This document shows, in pieces, positions 6,001 through 12,696 of a DNA stretch of 15,101 nucleotides. Each line of letters starts with the position of its first letter. The stretch's first letter is position 1. Made by a program: the position numbers and the translations under genes. Where the stretch lies: the NCBI GenBank assembly GCA_020635055.1, contig JACKAN010000029.1:1-15101 (forward strand), given 5' to 3'. Below the pieces are notes generated by a model. The model did not search any database. It had not been told where the DNA came from and saw only the letters and a list, made by a program, of their open reading frames with translations. This stretch comes from Pseudobdellovibrionaceae bacterium (GTDB taxonomy: Bacteria > Bdellovibrionota > Bdellovibrionia > Bdellovibrionales > UBA1609).

Positions 6001-7344
6001 TTAAAATTCTCTTTTTGATGTTGAAGATGTCGAAATGTCGATAGATCTAGGGTCTTGGTAGCCGAGCAACACTAATTTCTCAGCAATTAAATCTGGTGTA
6101 GCTAGAATATATCGACTCCTTTTATCCCTAAGTTTTTCAATTTCATTTCGATCAAAGACAGTAGAGATTTGACGGGTATGAACCTTAATACCAAAATTTA
6201 TATCCAAATGCTTCTGGATATCAGTGATATAGATTCTTTCTTCTGGGTTTTTGGACAATAAATCGAAAGCACAATTTAATACAGTTGGTTCGAAATGCTC
6301 TTCTCGACGCTTTCTATATTGATCTTTGTAATTCATTATTCCTTTTAACAATTTAAATTGGTTATCTTGCCCCGGAGTTTCATATAAAAGCCAACCATAA
6401 ACTTGATAATCTCTAAGTGAAAATCTACTTAGATGTTCTTTGATATTGTCTAGATTATTAGGAGCTTCTAATTCACCAATTGCACGCATTTGATGATAAA
6501 GAGTTAGGTCATTTTTTAATTTTTCAGCTCTTATTTGCCACTCTTTAGAATTTATATCCAATAAAGATCCATTTAAAACGAGTTCAGTCGGTGCCGCTTT
6601 CATATGTATACCTAGACACCTTTGAACAATTGCGTCCTCACCAGGGACAGAGCGTCCTGAAAATACCTTTGGCCCAAAAACTTCATATGATTCTGGCTCA
6701 AAATTCTTGGAATCTCCAATTTGAGTAGCCCTAGGTACATTACCATGTTTGTTATTAGCAACTGCAAGTAACTTATGCTGTGGACTGTGCATATCGGTTG
6801 CTTTAGTTTGAGATTCATCCAAACAAAGGGTTCCCTTAACAGCGTCTATGGTCCTAAAAATAGATGATTCGGTTGCCAAACCAGAAAAGTATACAGAGTT
6901 ATATGACAAGTGGTGCGTAGCTTGAAGATCTTGAGTCTTACCTGATCCCGGATATCCAGTTAAATACTTGTAGCATATATTGGGGTATTGCTTGAAGTTA
7001 TAGGTAGCTAAAATATAACTTGTACTTAATATAAGTTCTTCTTCACTACTATATTTAATAGAACATTCTAATTGCCTTTTTATTCCTTCATATAATTTAT
7101 CGACATCTTCGAACACTCCGACACCAGTTGGTAGACTTAGTGTTTTCTGATTGAAGTTCGGCAAACTTATTACATATTCCTTTCCCTCATGAATAAACTC
7201 TTTTTCACCTACAACCTGCTTTCCGTTACCATGATATTCAATTCTTCCAATATCTCCATTCGGTAACCTAACTGGGTTAACAACTATATCTTTTGATATA
7301 AGCTGTCCCACTTTTATACGTTTATTGATATTCTTTATTTTCAT
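6001..7344 (-). CDS. P-loop ATPase, helicase/replication type of a mobile element
   Basis: This 447-aa protein has a Walker A motif at residues 130-137 (GYPGSGKT), a Walker B at 171-177 (GTLCLDES), and a candidate arginine finger in IVQRCLGIHMK (Arg242). The core block, YILATYNFKQ…YLTGYPGSGKT…TESSIFRTID…LCLDES…YEVFGPKVFSGRS…DAIVQRC, has the layout of element-encoded AAA+/SF3-like ATPases found with phage satellites, integrative plasmids and DUF3631-like proteins. The C-terminus (about 355-430) is a probable winged helix. No N-terminal primase motif is visible, so it would load or unwind rather than prime. The start has AAAGGAGG at 5-nt spacing. It heads the operon that runs through the KilAC-like and excisionase genes to int. 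Function in replication of the excised element is inferred. Confidence 0.7.
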   Translation of the reverse strand: MKIKNINKRIKVGQLISKDIVVNPVRLPNGDIGRIEYHGNGKQVVGEKEFIHEGKEYVISLPNFNQKTLSLPTGVGVFEDVDKLYEGIKRQLECSIKYSSEEELILSTSYILATYNFKQYPNICYKYLTGYPGSGKTQDLQATHHLSYNSVYFSGLATESSIFRTIDAVKGTLCLDESQTKATDMHSPQHKLLAVANNKHGNVPRATQIGDSKNFEPESYEVFGPKVFSGRSVPGEDAIVQRCLGIHMKAAPTELVLNGSLLDINSKEWQIRAEKLKNDLTLYHQMRAIGELEAPNNLDNIKEHLSRFSLRDYQVYGWLLYETPGQDNQFKLLKGIMNYKDQYRKRREEHFEPTVLNCAFDLLSKNPEERIYITDIQKHLDINFGIKVHTRQISTVFDRNEIEKLRDKRSRYILATPDLIAEKLVLLGYQDPRSIDISTSSTSKREF

Positions 7345-7579
7345 ATAGCCTCCTTTTGGCTTAGTTAATTAGGGCTTTTGCCCGATACAACCAGTACAAA
7401 AGCAAGACCCATGCACGGCTGCTACACGAGAACACACTTTTCAAACTATCATTCAACCACTTAGAACCTCTAAAAAGCTTCTTCATACAAGTGACAAAAT
7501 CAATCCATACAATTGTTTATTTTTGTTACACACAATTCGATTTTGAGTTATTTTTTTTAAAAAATGTTATAATTTCTGA
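7345..7579. promoter_or_regulatory. divergent control region of the mobile element
   Basis: These 235 bp separate the minus-strand replication/integration operon from the plus-strand gene at 7580. A GGGC-TTTT-GCCC mini-hairpin (7372-7383) lies about 20 bp upstream of the operon's ribosome binding site. The plus-strand promoter is at the far right. I see no clear consensus promoter for the minus-strand operon, which suggests that it may need an activator. Confidence 0.45.
7543..7573 (+). promoter_or_regulatory. promoter giving a leaderless mRNA
   Basis: A perfect TATAAT (7568-7573) has TTGAGT (7543-7548) 19 bp upstream, with a T-run between. The expected transcription start, about 7 bp after the box, falls on the ATG at 7580. 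No Shine-Dalgarno sequence exists upstream of that ATG. The mRNA of the 181-aa gene should therefore be leaderless. Confidence 0.55.
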
Positions 7580-8125
7580 ATGGAAACCATTAATTACACA
7601 AACTCTGATATATGTAAAATTGCAGATGATTTACCTCTTATAAAGTGCTTAATGTCTTACTTTTTAAACACTAGGAATTCAAAATCTAGTGACATATACA
7701 CTTTACTCAAACATGCAAAAGAAAATGGTTACTATCCCACCAATAATAATACTTTTGATGGGGTACCCAAAGATGCAAATATGTTTCTACGCTTCGAAAA
7801 TGATGAATTATTTAAAACTTTTATAAATCTAGAGTGTATAGGATTTGGAAGACTAAAAAAGTATAAAAATGGAGAGCGCAGGAATTTCAATTGGAACTGC
7901 AAAACTCGCGATTTGGCATTATGTTACTATGGAGAAATACCATTAATTAAAATAGAAAAAAACTATGATTTTATAAATTTAAACCAGTTTTTAAAAAGAC
8001 AAGATATAATGAAATCAGCTTCTGACCTTGTCAAAAAGTTATGTGGTGATGATCAAAATATTGATTTATACAAAAAAATTATAGACACAATAATTTCATC
8101 TAAGGAATGGGAAAAACTTTACTAA
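7580..8125 (+). CDS. hypothetical protein, divergent from the replication operon (candidate regulator)
   Basis: This is a 181-aa cytoplasmic protein of unrecognised family. It has no signal peptide or TM segment. Residues 15-60 look helical (LPLIKCLMSYFLNTRNSKSS, DIYTLLKHAKENG), and the middle part (FGRLKKYKNGERRNFNWNCK) is basic and could form a wing or nucleic-acid-binding face. The C-terminus is Lys/Ile-rich and helical. It is transcribed divergently from the ATPase-KilAC-Xis-Int operon, and its start codon lies directly after a TATAAT box, implying a leaderless transcript. This is the layout of phage and ICE master regulators, so a repressor role is possible, but I see no convincing HTH motif. 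Codon use is as AT-rich as that of its neighbours. The alternative is a host-interaction cargo protein. Confidence 0.65.
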   Translation: METINYTNSDICKIADDLPLIKCLMSYFLNTRNSKSSDIYTLLKHAKENGYYPTNNNTFDGVPKDANMFLRFENDELFKTFINLECIGFGRLKKYKNGERRNFNWNCKTRDLALCYYGEIPLIKIEKNYDFINLNQFLKRQDIMKSASDLVKKLCGDDQNIDLYKKIIDTIISSKEWEKLY

Positions 8126-8533
8126 TTTCTTCCTAAAAGTTAATTTATATAAGTTAAAAACTCACTTATAAGTATGTTTAAGTAGTGTATTTCTTTTTTT
8201 AACTTAAACCGTTTTATTTTGAGACACAAATTCAAGAATTTACACTTTCCATTACGTATAGATAATTTGGGATTAACTGGTATTGTCTAAAAACTCATTT
8301 CGTCATGAATAATCACGGATATTACTATCTAACCCCTTGATTTCACTACCCCCAAAACACACCCGAAATCAGTAATTTTAACTTGGAATCAACCCCGCCC
8401 CGTTAGTTTTTAACCCCGCAGGAACCCTCTGGAGGTACTTTTTAGAGCCTTCTAATTGCACCACACGGCAGCCGATATTTACAGATAGTTAAATTGTTTT
8501 TTAAGAATTTTTAAATAAAATTGAATTTCTTTG
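8126..8533. other. 408-bp gap with inverted repeats and a C-rich patch, no gene
   Basis: The gap lies between two convergent genes. It holds the palindrome ACTTATAAGT (8164-8173), a perfect 8-bp inverted repeat (GTTTAAGT 8176-8183 with ACTTAAAC 8202-8209), a 7-bp inverted repeat TGATTTC/GAAATCA (8338-8344 and 8365-8371), and five runs of four or five C between 8333 and 8417 in otherwise AT-rich DNA. AACCCCGC occurs twice (8391-8398 and 8412-8419). No open frame with a ribosome binding site is found. A small RNA or replication/transfer site could lie here. Confidence 0.45.
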
Positions 8534-9025
8534 TTAATATGACCATTTGTCATAGAAGTTATATGACTTAACATCGTACCTATCATAAGTACGAAAATTA
8601 CCTGTCCAAACAACATTAGTACAAGAATCTTTTTTTACAATAATATCACTTTTAAAAGAACTATTTCCTTCCCACTCTTCAAAATCGTATTGTTTGTAAA
8701 TCTTCATTTCTGTTGAACGCCCCTCATTGAAACCTGTAACATATATTTCATATTTAAGAAGGTCTGAATCCTTTCTATTGTTACAAATTTCAATAGCGAG
8801 TTCTTTTTTTCCTTTTTTATCACTATCCTTAAGATATTGAAACCTGACAGTTTTCCATTTTTTACGTTGCTCATTATCCCATTCATTGTATAGAGAGACG
8901 GCCCCCACAAAAATACCCGTTAAAATTATTAAACCGCCAAATAGTTTAAATAACAGAATTTTATGTATTCTTGGGACAAACTGATAAAATAGAAAAATTC
9001 CAATAACTACTGTAAGCCAGACCAT
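8534..9025 (-). CDS. two-TM membrane protein with extracytoplasmic domain
   Basis: This is a 163-aa protein of unknown family. Residues 1-17 (MVWLTVVIGIFLFYQFV) and 24-46 (ILLFKLFGGLIILTGIFVGA) are two hydrophobic helices joined by a short basic turn (PRIHK). The remaining 115 residues are polar and probably form one globular domain, rich in Tyr, Lys and Asp, with two cysteines (EICNNRK and KDSCTNVVW) that may form a disulfide. With both helices spanning the membrane, the N- and C-terminal parts lie on the same side. I see no Shine-Dalgarno sequence before the ATG, so the start is less certain, but it gives the full first helix. The gene is convergent with the 181-aa gene and appears monocistronic. 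No enzymatic motif is visible. Confidence 0.6.
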   Translation of the reverse strand: MVWLTVVIGIFLFYQFVPRIHKILLFKLFGGLIILTGIFVGAVSLYNEWDNEQRKKWKTVRFQYLKDSDKKGKKELAIEICNNRKDSDLLKYEIYVTGFNEGRSTEMKIYKQYDFEEWEGNSSFKSDIIVKKDSCTNVVWTGNFRTYDRYDVKSYNFYDKWSY

Positions 9026-9215
9026 ATTTTTTTATCGGTGTGAATTTCTTAAAATTAAATTTTATGCATACATTAAGATTTATTTTTATTTGATTAAAAC
9101 TAATGTCAGAATAACGTAACCAGACAATTGTCTTATCAGATATAAACAATATTGCTTATGAGCTTGTAAAGAATGAGCGCATTTCCTTGATAATTCTTGT
9201 TTTTGTACGACTATA

Positions 9216-9701
9216 CTAAGGGTCTTCATTTACTAAACGTTTAAAATTATCCACTAAATACTTTTCAAATTGTGGTTTTACATGTTCGGCTTGCTCTTTA
9301 GAGTTTTTTCCATTAAACCAAATTGATCTCAGCCCTTTATTTTTACCATTTCTATTTTGAACTGAATTTTTAACAAACTCTTTTGAGGACAAAATCCATG
9401 TTTTATTCATTCTTTCTGAGTAAAAAACAAACCAATAATTAGAACGATGTTCATGTTTAATCGCGGAAAATAAAGCAGCATCTCCAAAAGTTACTTCAGA
9501 TGATCAGGCTTTTATTTGCACTTCTACAAAGCTATCATTTGGCTTCTTAACTACTACATCTATCGCATCATCATCAACCATAGGGATATACACATCAAGT
9601 CCTTCTTTTAACATTAATCCAATTATGTAAAATTCAATACGCTTTCCAAATGAAGCATTACTTCTGAAGCTTTTTGATTTTTTGATTTTTGTATCTCTCA
9701 T
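9216..9701 (-). pseudogene. PD-(D/E)XK nuclease-like (DUF4365-type) protein interrupted by in-frame TGA
   Basis: One minus-strand frame runs from ATG 9701 to TAG at 9218-9216 and is broken by a single TGA at 9506-9504. The first part (65 aa) ends in DDDAIDVVVKKPNDSFVEVQ and IKA. Reading continues in the same frame as SSEVTFGDAALFSAIKHEHR, then SNYWFVFYSE and MNKTWILSSKEF. The pattern of a helix with Glu23, then Asp48 and Gln62-x-Lys64, with the 'S/T..NYWFVFYS' strand following, is that of small restriction-like nucleases of the DUF4365/PD-(D/E)XK fold. The TGA could have arisen from CGA (Arg) by one transition, and VQIKAR fits the family's vQVKxR. The full product would be 161 aa. It lies 19 bp after a small membrane protein gene in the same orientation. 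It is either a pseudogene or shows readthrough, re-initiation at 9410, or a sequence error. Confidence 0.6.
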
Positions 9702-9720
9702 TGTTGATTCTATTTTTTAA

Positions 9721-9951
9721 TCAACTAACTTTAGAGGATTCAATTGTATCTGAATTTATACTATTTTGCTGTCCATCTTTAGAGTTTTCATTAGGAATAG
9801 CTCTTTGCAATAAATTAATTATTTTCCTTTGATTCGAGAGGTTTTCGTTAATTTTAAAATACCAACAAATCAATTCTCTACCAAATAAGAAACCTACCAA
9901 TGATATCCCTAACATCCACCCCAATATTACAAGCTGCCCGGCTGAATCCAT
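9721..9951 (-). CDS. small single-TM membrane protein upstream of the nuclease-like gene
   Basis: This is a 76-aa protein. AAAGGAG lies 5 nt before the ATG, an excellent ribosome binding site. Residues 5-24 (GQLVILGWMLGISLVGFLFG) form one TM helix, followed by a short aromatic patch (RELICWYFKI), an Asn/Gln-rich helical stretch (NENLSNQRKIINLLQRAIPN) and a polar, probably disordered Ser/Asn tail. The layout is like a membrane anchor with a cytoplasmic helical tail, similar in build to holin-like or signalling subunits, but no family can be named. It is the first gene of a two-gene unit with the nuclease-like gene and lies beside a long interrupted palindrome. Membrane protein plus nuclease pairs are frequent in phage-defence modules; that function is only inferred here. 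Confidence 0.55.
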   Translation of the reverse strand: MDSAGQLVILGWMLGISLVGFLFGRELICWYFKINENLSNQRKIINLLQRAIPNENSKDGQQNSINSDTIESSKVS

Positions 9952-10008
9952 TTTTACTCCTTTGTTTAAATTTACATCGGTATTAACTAAATATTATTTA
10001 ATTCCCAT

Positions 10009-10085
10009 TTTGATATGTAACTAAAACAAATGTCTAGGTTACTTAATTAAAAAACCTAAGTGTTACATATCAAATAGAAACACTT
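10009..10085. promoter_or_regulatory. long nested inverted repeats in a divergent intergenic region
   Basis: TTTGATATGTAAC (10009-10021) pairs perfectly with GTTACATATCAAA (10062-10074). Inside it TAGGTT (10035-10040) pairs with AACCTA (10053-10058). A further AAGTGTT (10058-10064) pairs with AACACTT (10079-10085) and overlaps the outer right arm, so the structures are mutually exclusive. It lies between the divergent membrane-protein gene (start 9951) and the lipoprotein gene (start 10181). It could be an operator pair or a regulatory hairpin. Confidence 0.6.
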
Positions 10086-10180
10086 CTGTTTAGATTTAAT
10101 AAAAATAAATGAAAATAATAAAAAAAGACCCTTTTAGTCCGATACAAATACAAAACTACTTATATTTAATGGGAGCATTC

Positions 10181-10852
10181 ATGAAGCTAGTATACCAAAT
10201 TTTAAGTTTAATATTTATTCTAACATCTGTAGGTTGCGCCAACGGCCTTTTCCTTACACGTGAAAAGGGATATATTGATCCTATTTATATAAATGGGGGC
10301 GAAACCAAAGAAAAATTAACAGCTTCAAAACTCCAAGACAAACTCACTAGATTTAGTGGAATTGGTGGAGGAAACTACAGAGCAGAAGTTTATCCTTATA
10401 CAAATTATTTAATAGAATTAGAAACTAGAGAGCAAGGCCAGCATGAAATGAAATCTGAAGAGCACATAAAGTCAGAAATCGCTAAGAAAAAAGCTCTTTT
10501 GACCAATAGTGAAACTTGCTTTATGGTTTCTGTAAAATCGATGAATGGTTTAGAGAGCGCAAAAATGTCTAATTTTTTAGTTAAAGTACAAACAGATAAA
10601 AATAAAATTATAGATTATAAATTTACTGAACATGCACAAAATCAATTACCAAATTTCTATGTAGATTCAGCAGGAGGAATTGTAACTACAACACATTATA
10701 ACAATGGAATTGCTTGTGGAGAAAAAATAGCACTAGAACGAGGATTTGAAGTTTTTGTAATTCCAAAATTTGTACATGATAGCCAAAAAGGTCAAAAAAT
10801 ATCATTAAAATGGTCAAATACTAGAGAACCCGCTAACATTAAAAAGCCTTAA
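10181..10852 (+). CDS. putative lipoprotein of unknown function
   Basis: I choose ATG 10181 because GGGAG sits 5 nt upstream and because it opens directly into a signal sequence. An in-frame ATG at 10109 has no ribosome binding site. The 223-aa product begins MKLVYQILSLIFILTSVGCA, a lipoprotein signal with the lipid-modified cysteine at 19 (SVGC lipobox, slightly unusual at -3). The mature part has two more cysteines (NSETCFMVSVKS and GIACGEKIAL), a charged helical segment (REQGQHEMKSEEHIKSEIAK) and a beta-rich C-terminal half, suggesting a periplasm-facing globular domain. No known family is recognised. The 3' end overlaps the convergent serine recombinase by 14 bp. An inverted-repeat cluster lies 100-170 bp upstream and may control it. 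Confidence 0.7.
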   Translation: MKLVYQILSLIFILTSVGCANGLFLTREKGYIDPIYINGGETKEKLTASKLQDKLTRFSGIGGGNYRAEVYPYTNYLIELETREQGQHEMKSEEHIKSEIAKKKALLTNSETCFMVSVKSMNGLESAKMSNFLVKVQTDKNKIIDYKFTEHAQNQLPNFYVDSAGGIVTTTHYNNGIACGEKIALERGFEVFVIPKFVHDSQKGQKISLKWSNTREPANIKKP

Positions 10853-11441
10853 TTAGTGATTTAATATTGCGTAATTCTCTAGCTACAGTCATATGACTAC
10901 AACCAACAAGAATTGCAATTTTACGGCAGCTCATACCCTGGGCTGCTAATGTTCTAATTAGCTCACTGGGGCGTGTTTTAGGAGCTCCTAAACGTTTACC
11001 CTTGGCCTTAGCGTTGACTAGCCCATTCTTTACCCTCTCTGATATCAACTCCCTTTCTAGCTGAGACATGGCGCTTATAATCGTAAATAAAGCCCTTCCC
11101 ATTGGCGATGAAGTATCAAGCTTTTCAGTATAACTTATAAAGGCAACCCCTAAAGACCCAAATTCCTCCATAGCTTCAATCAAGTGCTTTGAGCTTCTTG
11201 CAAAGCGACTGAAGGAGTAAACTAAGACCTTATCATGCTCCCCGCTTCTAACAGCCGCCATCATTTCATTAAGGCCGGGCCTTGAAGCCTTTGCTCCAGA
11301 AACATTCTCATCTTGGTATATTACATAGGAGGATAGCCCCGCTTGATTTATATATTCTAGTAATGCCCGTCTTTGAGCCTCAAGCCCCGTGGATTGCTTA
11401 TCTGTTGAAACTCTTAAATAAATAGCTGTTGAATTTCCCAT
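10839..11441 (-). CDS. serine recombinase (resolvase/invertase family)
   Basis: This is a 200-aa small serine recombinase that cuts and exchanges DNA at paired sites through a 5'-phosphoserine. The catalytic serine is Ser12 in YLRVSTDKQ, with Arg10; Arg79 and Arg82 in YSFSRFARSSKHL complete the active site. The long helix E follows (GRALFTIISAMSQLERELIS), and residues 165-195 form the C-terminal helix-turn-helix (GMSCRKIAILVGCSHMTVAR). The length is normal for resolvases such as those of Tn3-like elements and plasmids. A GGAG lies 7 nt before the ATG. Upstream, between it and a divergent RHH gene, is a cluster of ATACC/GGTAT palindromes that is a good candidate for its res site and operator. 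The 3' end overlaps the lipoprotein gene. No matching transposase of the Tn3 type is in the window. Confidence 0.9.
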   Translation of the reverse strand: MGNSTAIYLRVSTDKQSTGLEAQRRALLEYINQAGLSSYVIYQDENVSGAKASRPGLNEMMAAVRSGEHDKVLVYSFSRFARSSKHLIEAMEEFGSLGVAFISYTEKLDTSSPMGRALFTIISAMSQLERELISERVKNGLVNAKAKGKRLGAPKTRPSELIRTLAAQGMSCRKIAILVGCSHMTVARELRNIKSLIKAF

Positions 11442-11468
11442 AATTGTCTCCAGTGTTTAATTTATATC

Positions 11469-11492
11469 ATACCATTTTATGGTATATATACC
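11469..11492. promoter_or_regulatory. overlapping palindromes, candidate res site or operator
   Basis: ATACCAT-TTT-ATGGTAT (11469-11485) overlaps the perfect 12-bp palindrome GGTATATATACC (11481-11492). A further AGGTATATTGTACG-like half-site follows at about 11523. The cluster lies between the divergent serine recombinase (start 11441) and RHH gene (start 11566), each of which belongs to a family that binds such repeats. Confidence 0.6.
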
Positions 11493-11565
11493 GAATATTT
11501 CTTTACATTATGCTTAATTTTTAGGTATATTGTACGTAATTGAGATATATCGAAAGGTTTTAAGA

Positions 11566-11751
11566 ATGAAAGATGTAATAATTAATGGCAAACTAATTAA
11601 AAAATCATACGAGAGACACTCTGATAGAACCAAAGTATCAATGTATGTCTCAAAAAAAATTTACAACAACTTTAAAAAGGCATGCGGTAAGGCCCCAATT
11701 TCACACATTATTGAAGATTTAATGGAAGCATTTACAAATAGTTCTAAATAA
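11566..11751 (+). CDS. ribbon-helix-helix DNA-binding protein
   Basis: This is a 61-aa protein. I prefer ATG 11566 because AAAGG lies 8 nt upstream; a longer frame from TTG 11530 lacks a ribosome binding site and would run through the promoter/operator region. Residues 22-57 fit the RHH (CopG/Arc/MetJ) fold: strand TKVSMYV, helix A SKKIYNNFKKACG and helix B APISHIIEDLMEAF. RHH proteins act as dimers whose strands bind inverted DNA repeats. They serve as antitoxins, plasmid copy-number or partition regulators. The gene diverges from the serine recombinase across a palindrome cluster, an arrangement typical of plasmid-type maintenance regions. The next gene, 48 bp downstream on the same strand, may be cotranscribed but is not a recognised toxin. 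Confidence 0.65.
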   Translation: MKDVIINGKLIKKSYERHSDRTKVSMYVSKKIYNNFKKACGKAPISHIIEDLMEAFTNSSK

Positions 11752-11799
11752 TAATCTTACTTCTGGACAAGTAATTCACAAGAATTTAAAAGGATAAAT

Positions 11800-12033
11800 A
11801 TGTTTTACTTAGACATCTCTTCTGAAAAATGGATCGAAAAGAATCCTACTTTAATAAACTTACTTCCAATAAAGTGTATTTGCGGGTTAGATATTAAAAA
11901 TTTGAAACCATATATTTGTCAGGATTATATTGGCCTTGAGGGTGAGGTATGTAAATGTGGAAGAGCTGGAGCAAAAATTTTCATGCCCCGAAGCGAAAAG
12001 TCTAAAAAAATCTGGTCTACCTTCTATAGTTAA
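11800..12033 (+). CDS. small zinc-ribbon-like protein
   Basis: This 77-aa protein has AAAAGGAT followed by AAAT before the ATG, a good ribosome binding site. The cysteine layout is CxC-G (Cys26, Cys28 in IKCICGLD), Cys40, then CxC-G (Cys51, Cys53 in EVCKCGRAG). The two CxCG knuckles about 23 residues apart suggest a zinc-binding ribbon, which may bind nucleic acid or protein. The N-terminal 20 residues (SEKWIEKNPTLINLLPI) look helical. I do not know the family. Its 3' end overlaps the convergent 176-aa gene by 17 bp. It lies 48 bp after the RHH gene in the same direction, so the two could form an operon. Confidence 0.55.
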   Translation: MFYLDISSEKWIEKNPTLINLLPIKCICGLDIKNLKPYICQDYIGLEGEVCKCGRAGAKIFMPRSEKSKKIWSTFYS

Positions 12034-12547
12034 CTACAAATCCATCAATATACTTATTTAAAAAAGTTATAAAATCAGAGTCAGCTAACCCCGAGTTTTT
12101 TAAGAGGATTAAATTCTTAGACGTAGCCTCTCCAACTACACCATTAGGCTTTTTGGGACTCAAATAAAATCCTTTCATAATTACAAAATCAGACTTTGGA
12201 TTTATAATTTTATTGTTTATTTTGATTTTTATATTTTTAAATATCCTTTCAACAATTTGATCTTCTTGATTATTAGTAATGTCATAGTTTAAATGTGGTC
12301 GAACCAATATAACTACATCACCACTCGTATTAACTTCGACATCATATGACAATCCAGAACTTCCCCAAGTAATAGAACCACTCAATTTATTTTTTGTCGA
12401 ATTCAAATCGGTAACTAATATTGAAAATCCATTTTTACCAAGTAATTCTTTTATACAGTTTGGATTATTATAAACTGCATATTTACTTACTTGAGACATA
12501 GCAGCCTTTACATTAAAAACTTCCAATTGAGTTATTGCTATAGACAT
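12017..12547 (-). CDS. hypothetical cytoplasmic protein, orphan
   Basis: This 176-aa protein starts at ATG 12547, with AGGA 7 nt upstream. There is no signal peptide, TM segment or cysteine cluster. The pattern is alternating beta-like stretches (FSILVTDLNSTKNKLSGSIT, LSYDVEVNTSGDVVILVRPH), then a Lys/Ile-rich segment and a helical C-terminus (SKNLILLKNSGLADSDFITF). This would suit a small alpha/beta globular protein. No motif I know is present. The gene ends inside the convergent zinc-ribbon gene and starts about 45 bp from the presumed left end of the ISL3 element, so its upstream region may have been altered by the insertion. Confidence 0.5.
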   Translation of the reverse strand: MSIAITQLEVFNVKAAMSQVSKYAVYNNPNCIKELLGKNGFSILVTDLNSTKNKLSGSITWGSSGLSYDVEVNTSGDVVILVRPHLNYDITNNQEDQIVERIFKNIKIKINNKIINPKSDFVIMKGFYLSPKKPNGVVGEATSKNLILLKNSGLADSDFITFLNKYIDGFVVNYRR

Positions 12548-12591
12548 AAAAAATCCTACTAAGTTATTATTTTTTGGGTATTCACACTTAG

Positions 12592-12602
12592 TGGTGGGAC
12601 GC
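12592..12602 (+). repeat. candidate left terminal repeat of ISL3 element 1
   Basis: TGGTGGGACGC (12592-12602) lies about 95 bp before the transposase start. Its complement-like form GTTCCACC is found after the ISL3 remnant (3831-3838), and a near copy TGGTGGGATGC occurs at 13928-13938 before the second transposase. The shared GGTGGRAY core suggests that these are IS ends; exact boundaries are not determined. Confidence 0.4.
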
Positions 12603-12696
12603 GGAGCTCCAAAAAGTTTTTGATTAATTGAGTCAATAGGCGAAACCTTCTTAAAATTTGTTTATCGAGAACATTTTTTAAGAAAGGAAAACGCCC

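Noticed and set aside
9504..9506. TGA as a selenocysteine codon in the nuclease-like gene.
   Set aside because: The position is not at a catalytic redox site, the family does not use selenocysteine, and I see no convincing SECIS-like hairpin directly after it.
10109..10180. The longer start of the lipoprotein gene.
   Set aside because: It lacks a ribosome binding site and would put 24 polar residues in front of a clear lipoprotein signal. ATG 10181 has GGGAG at the right distance.
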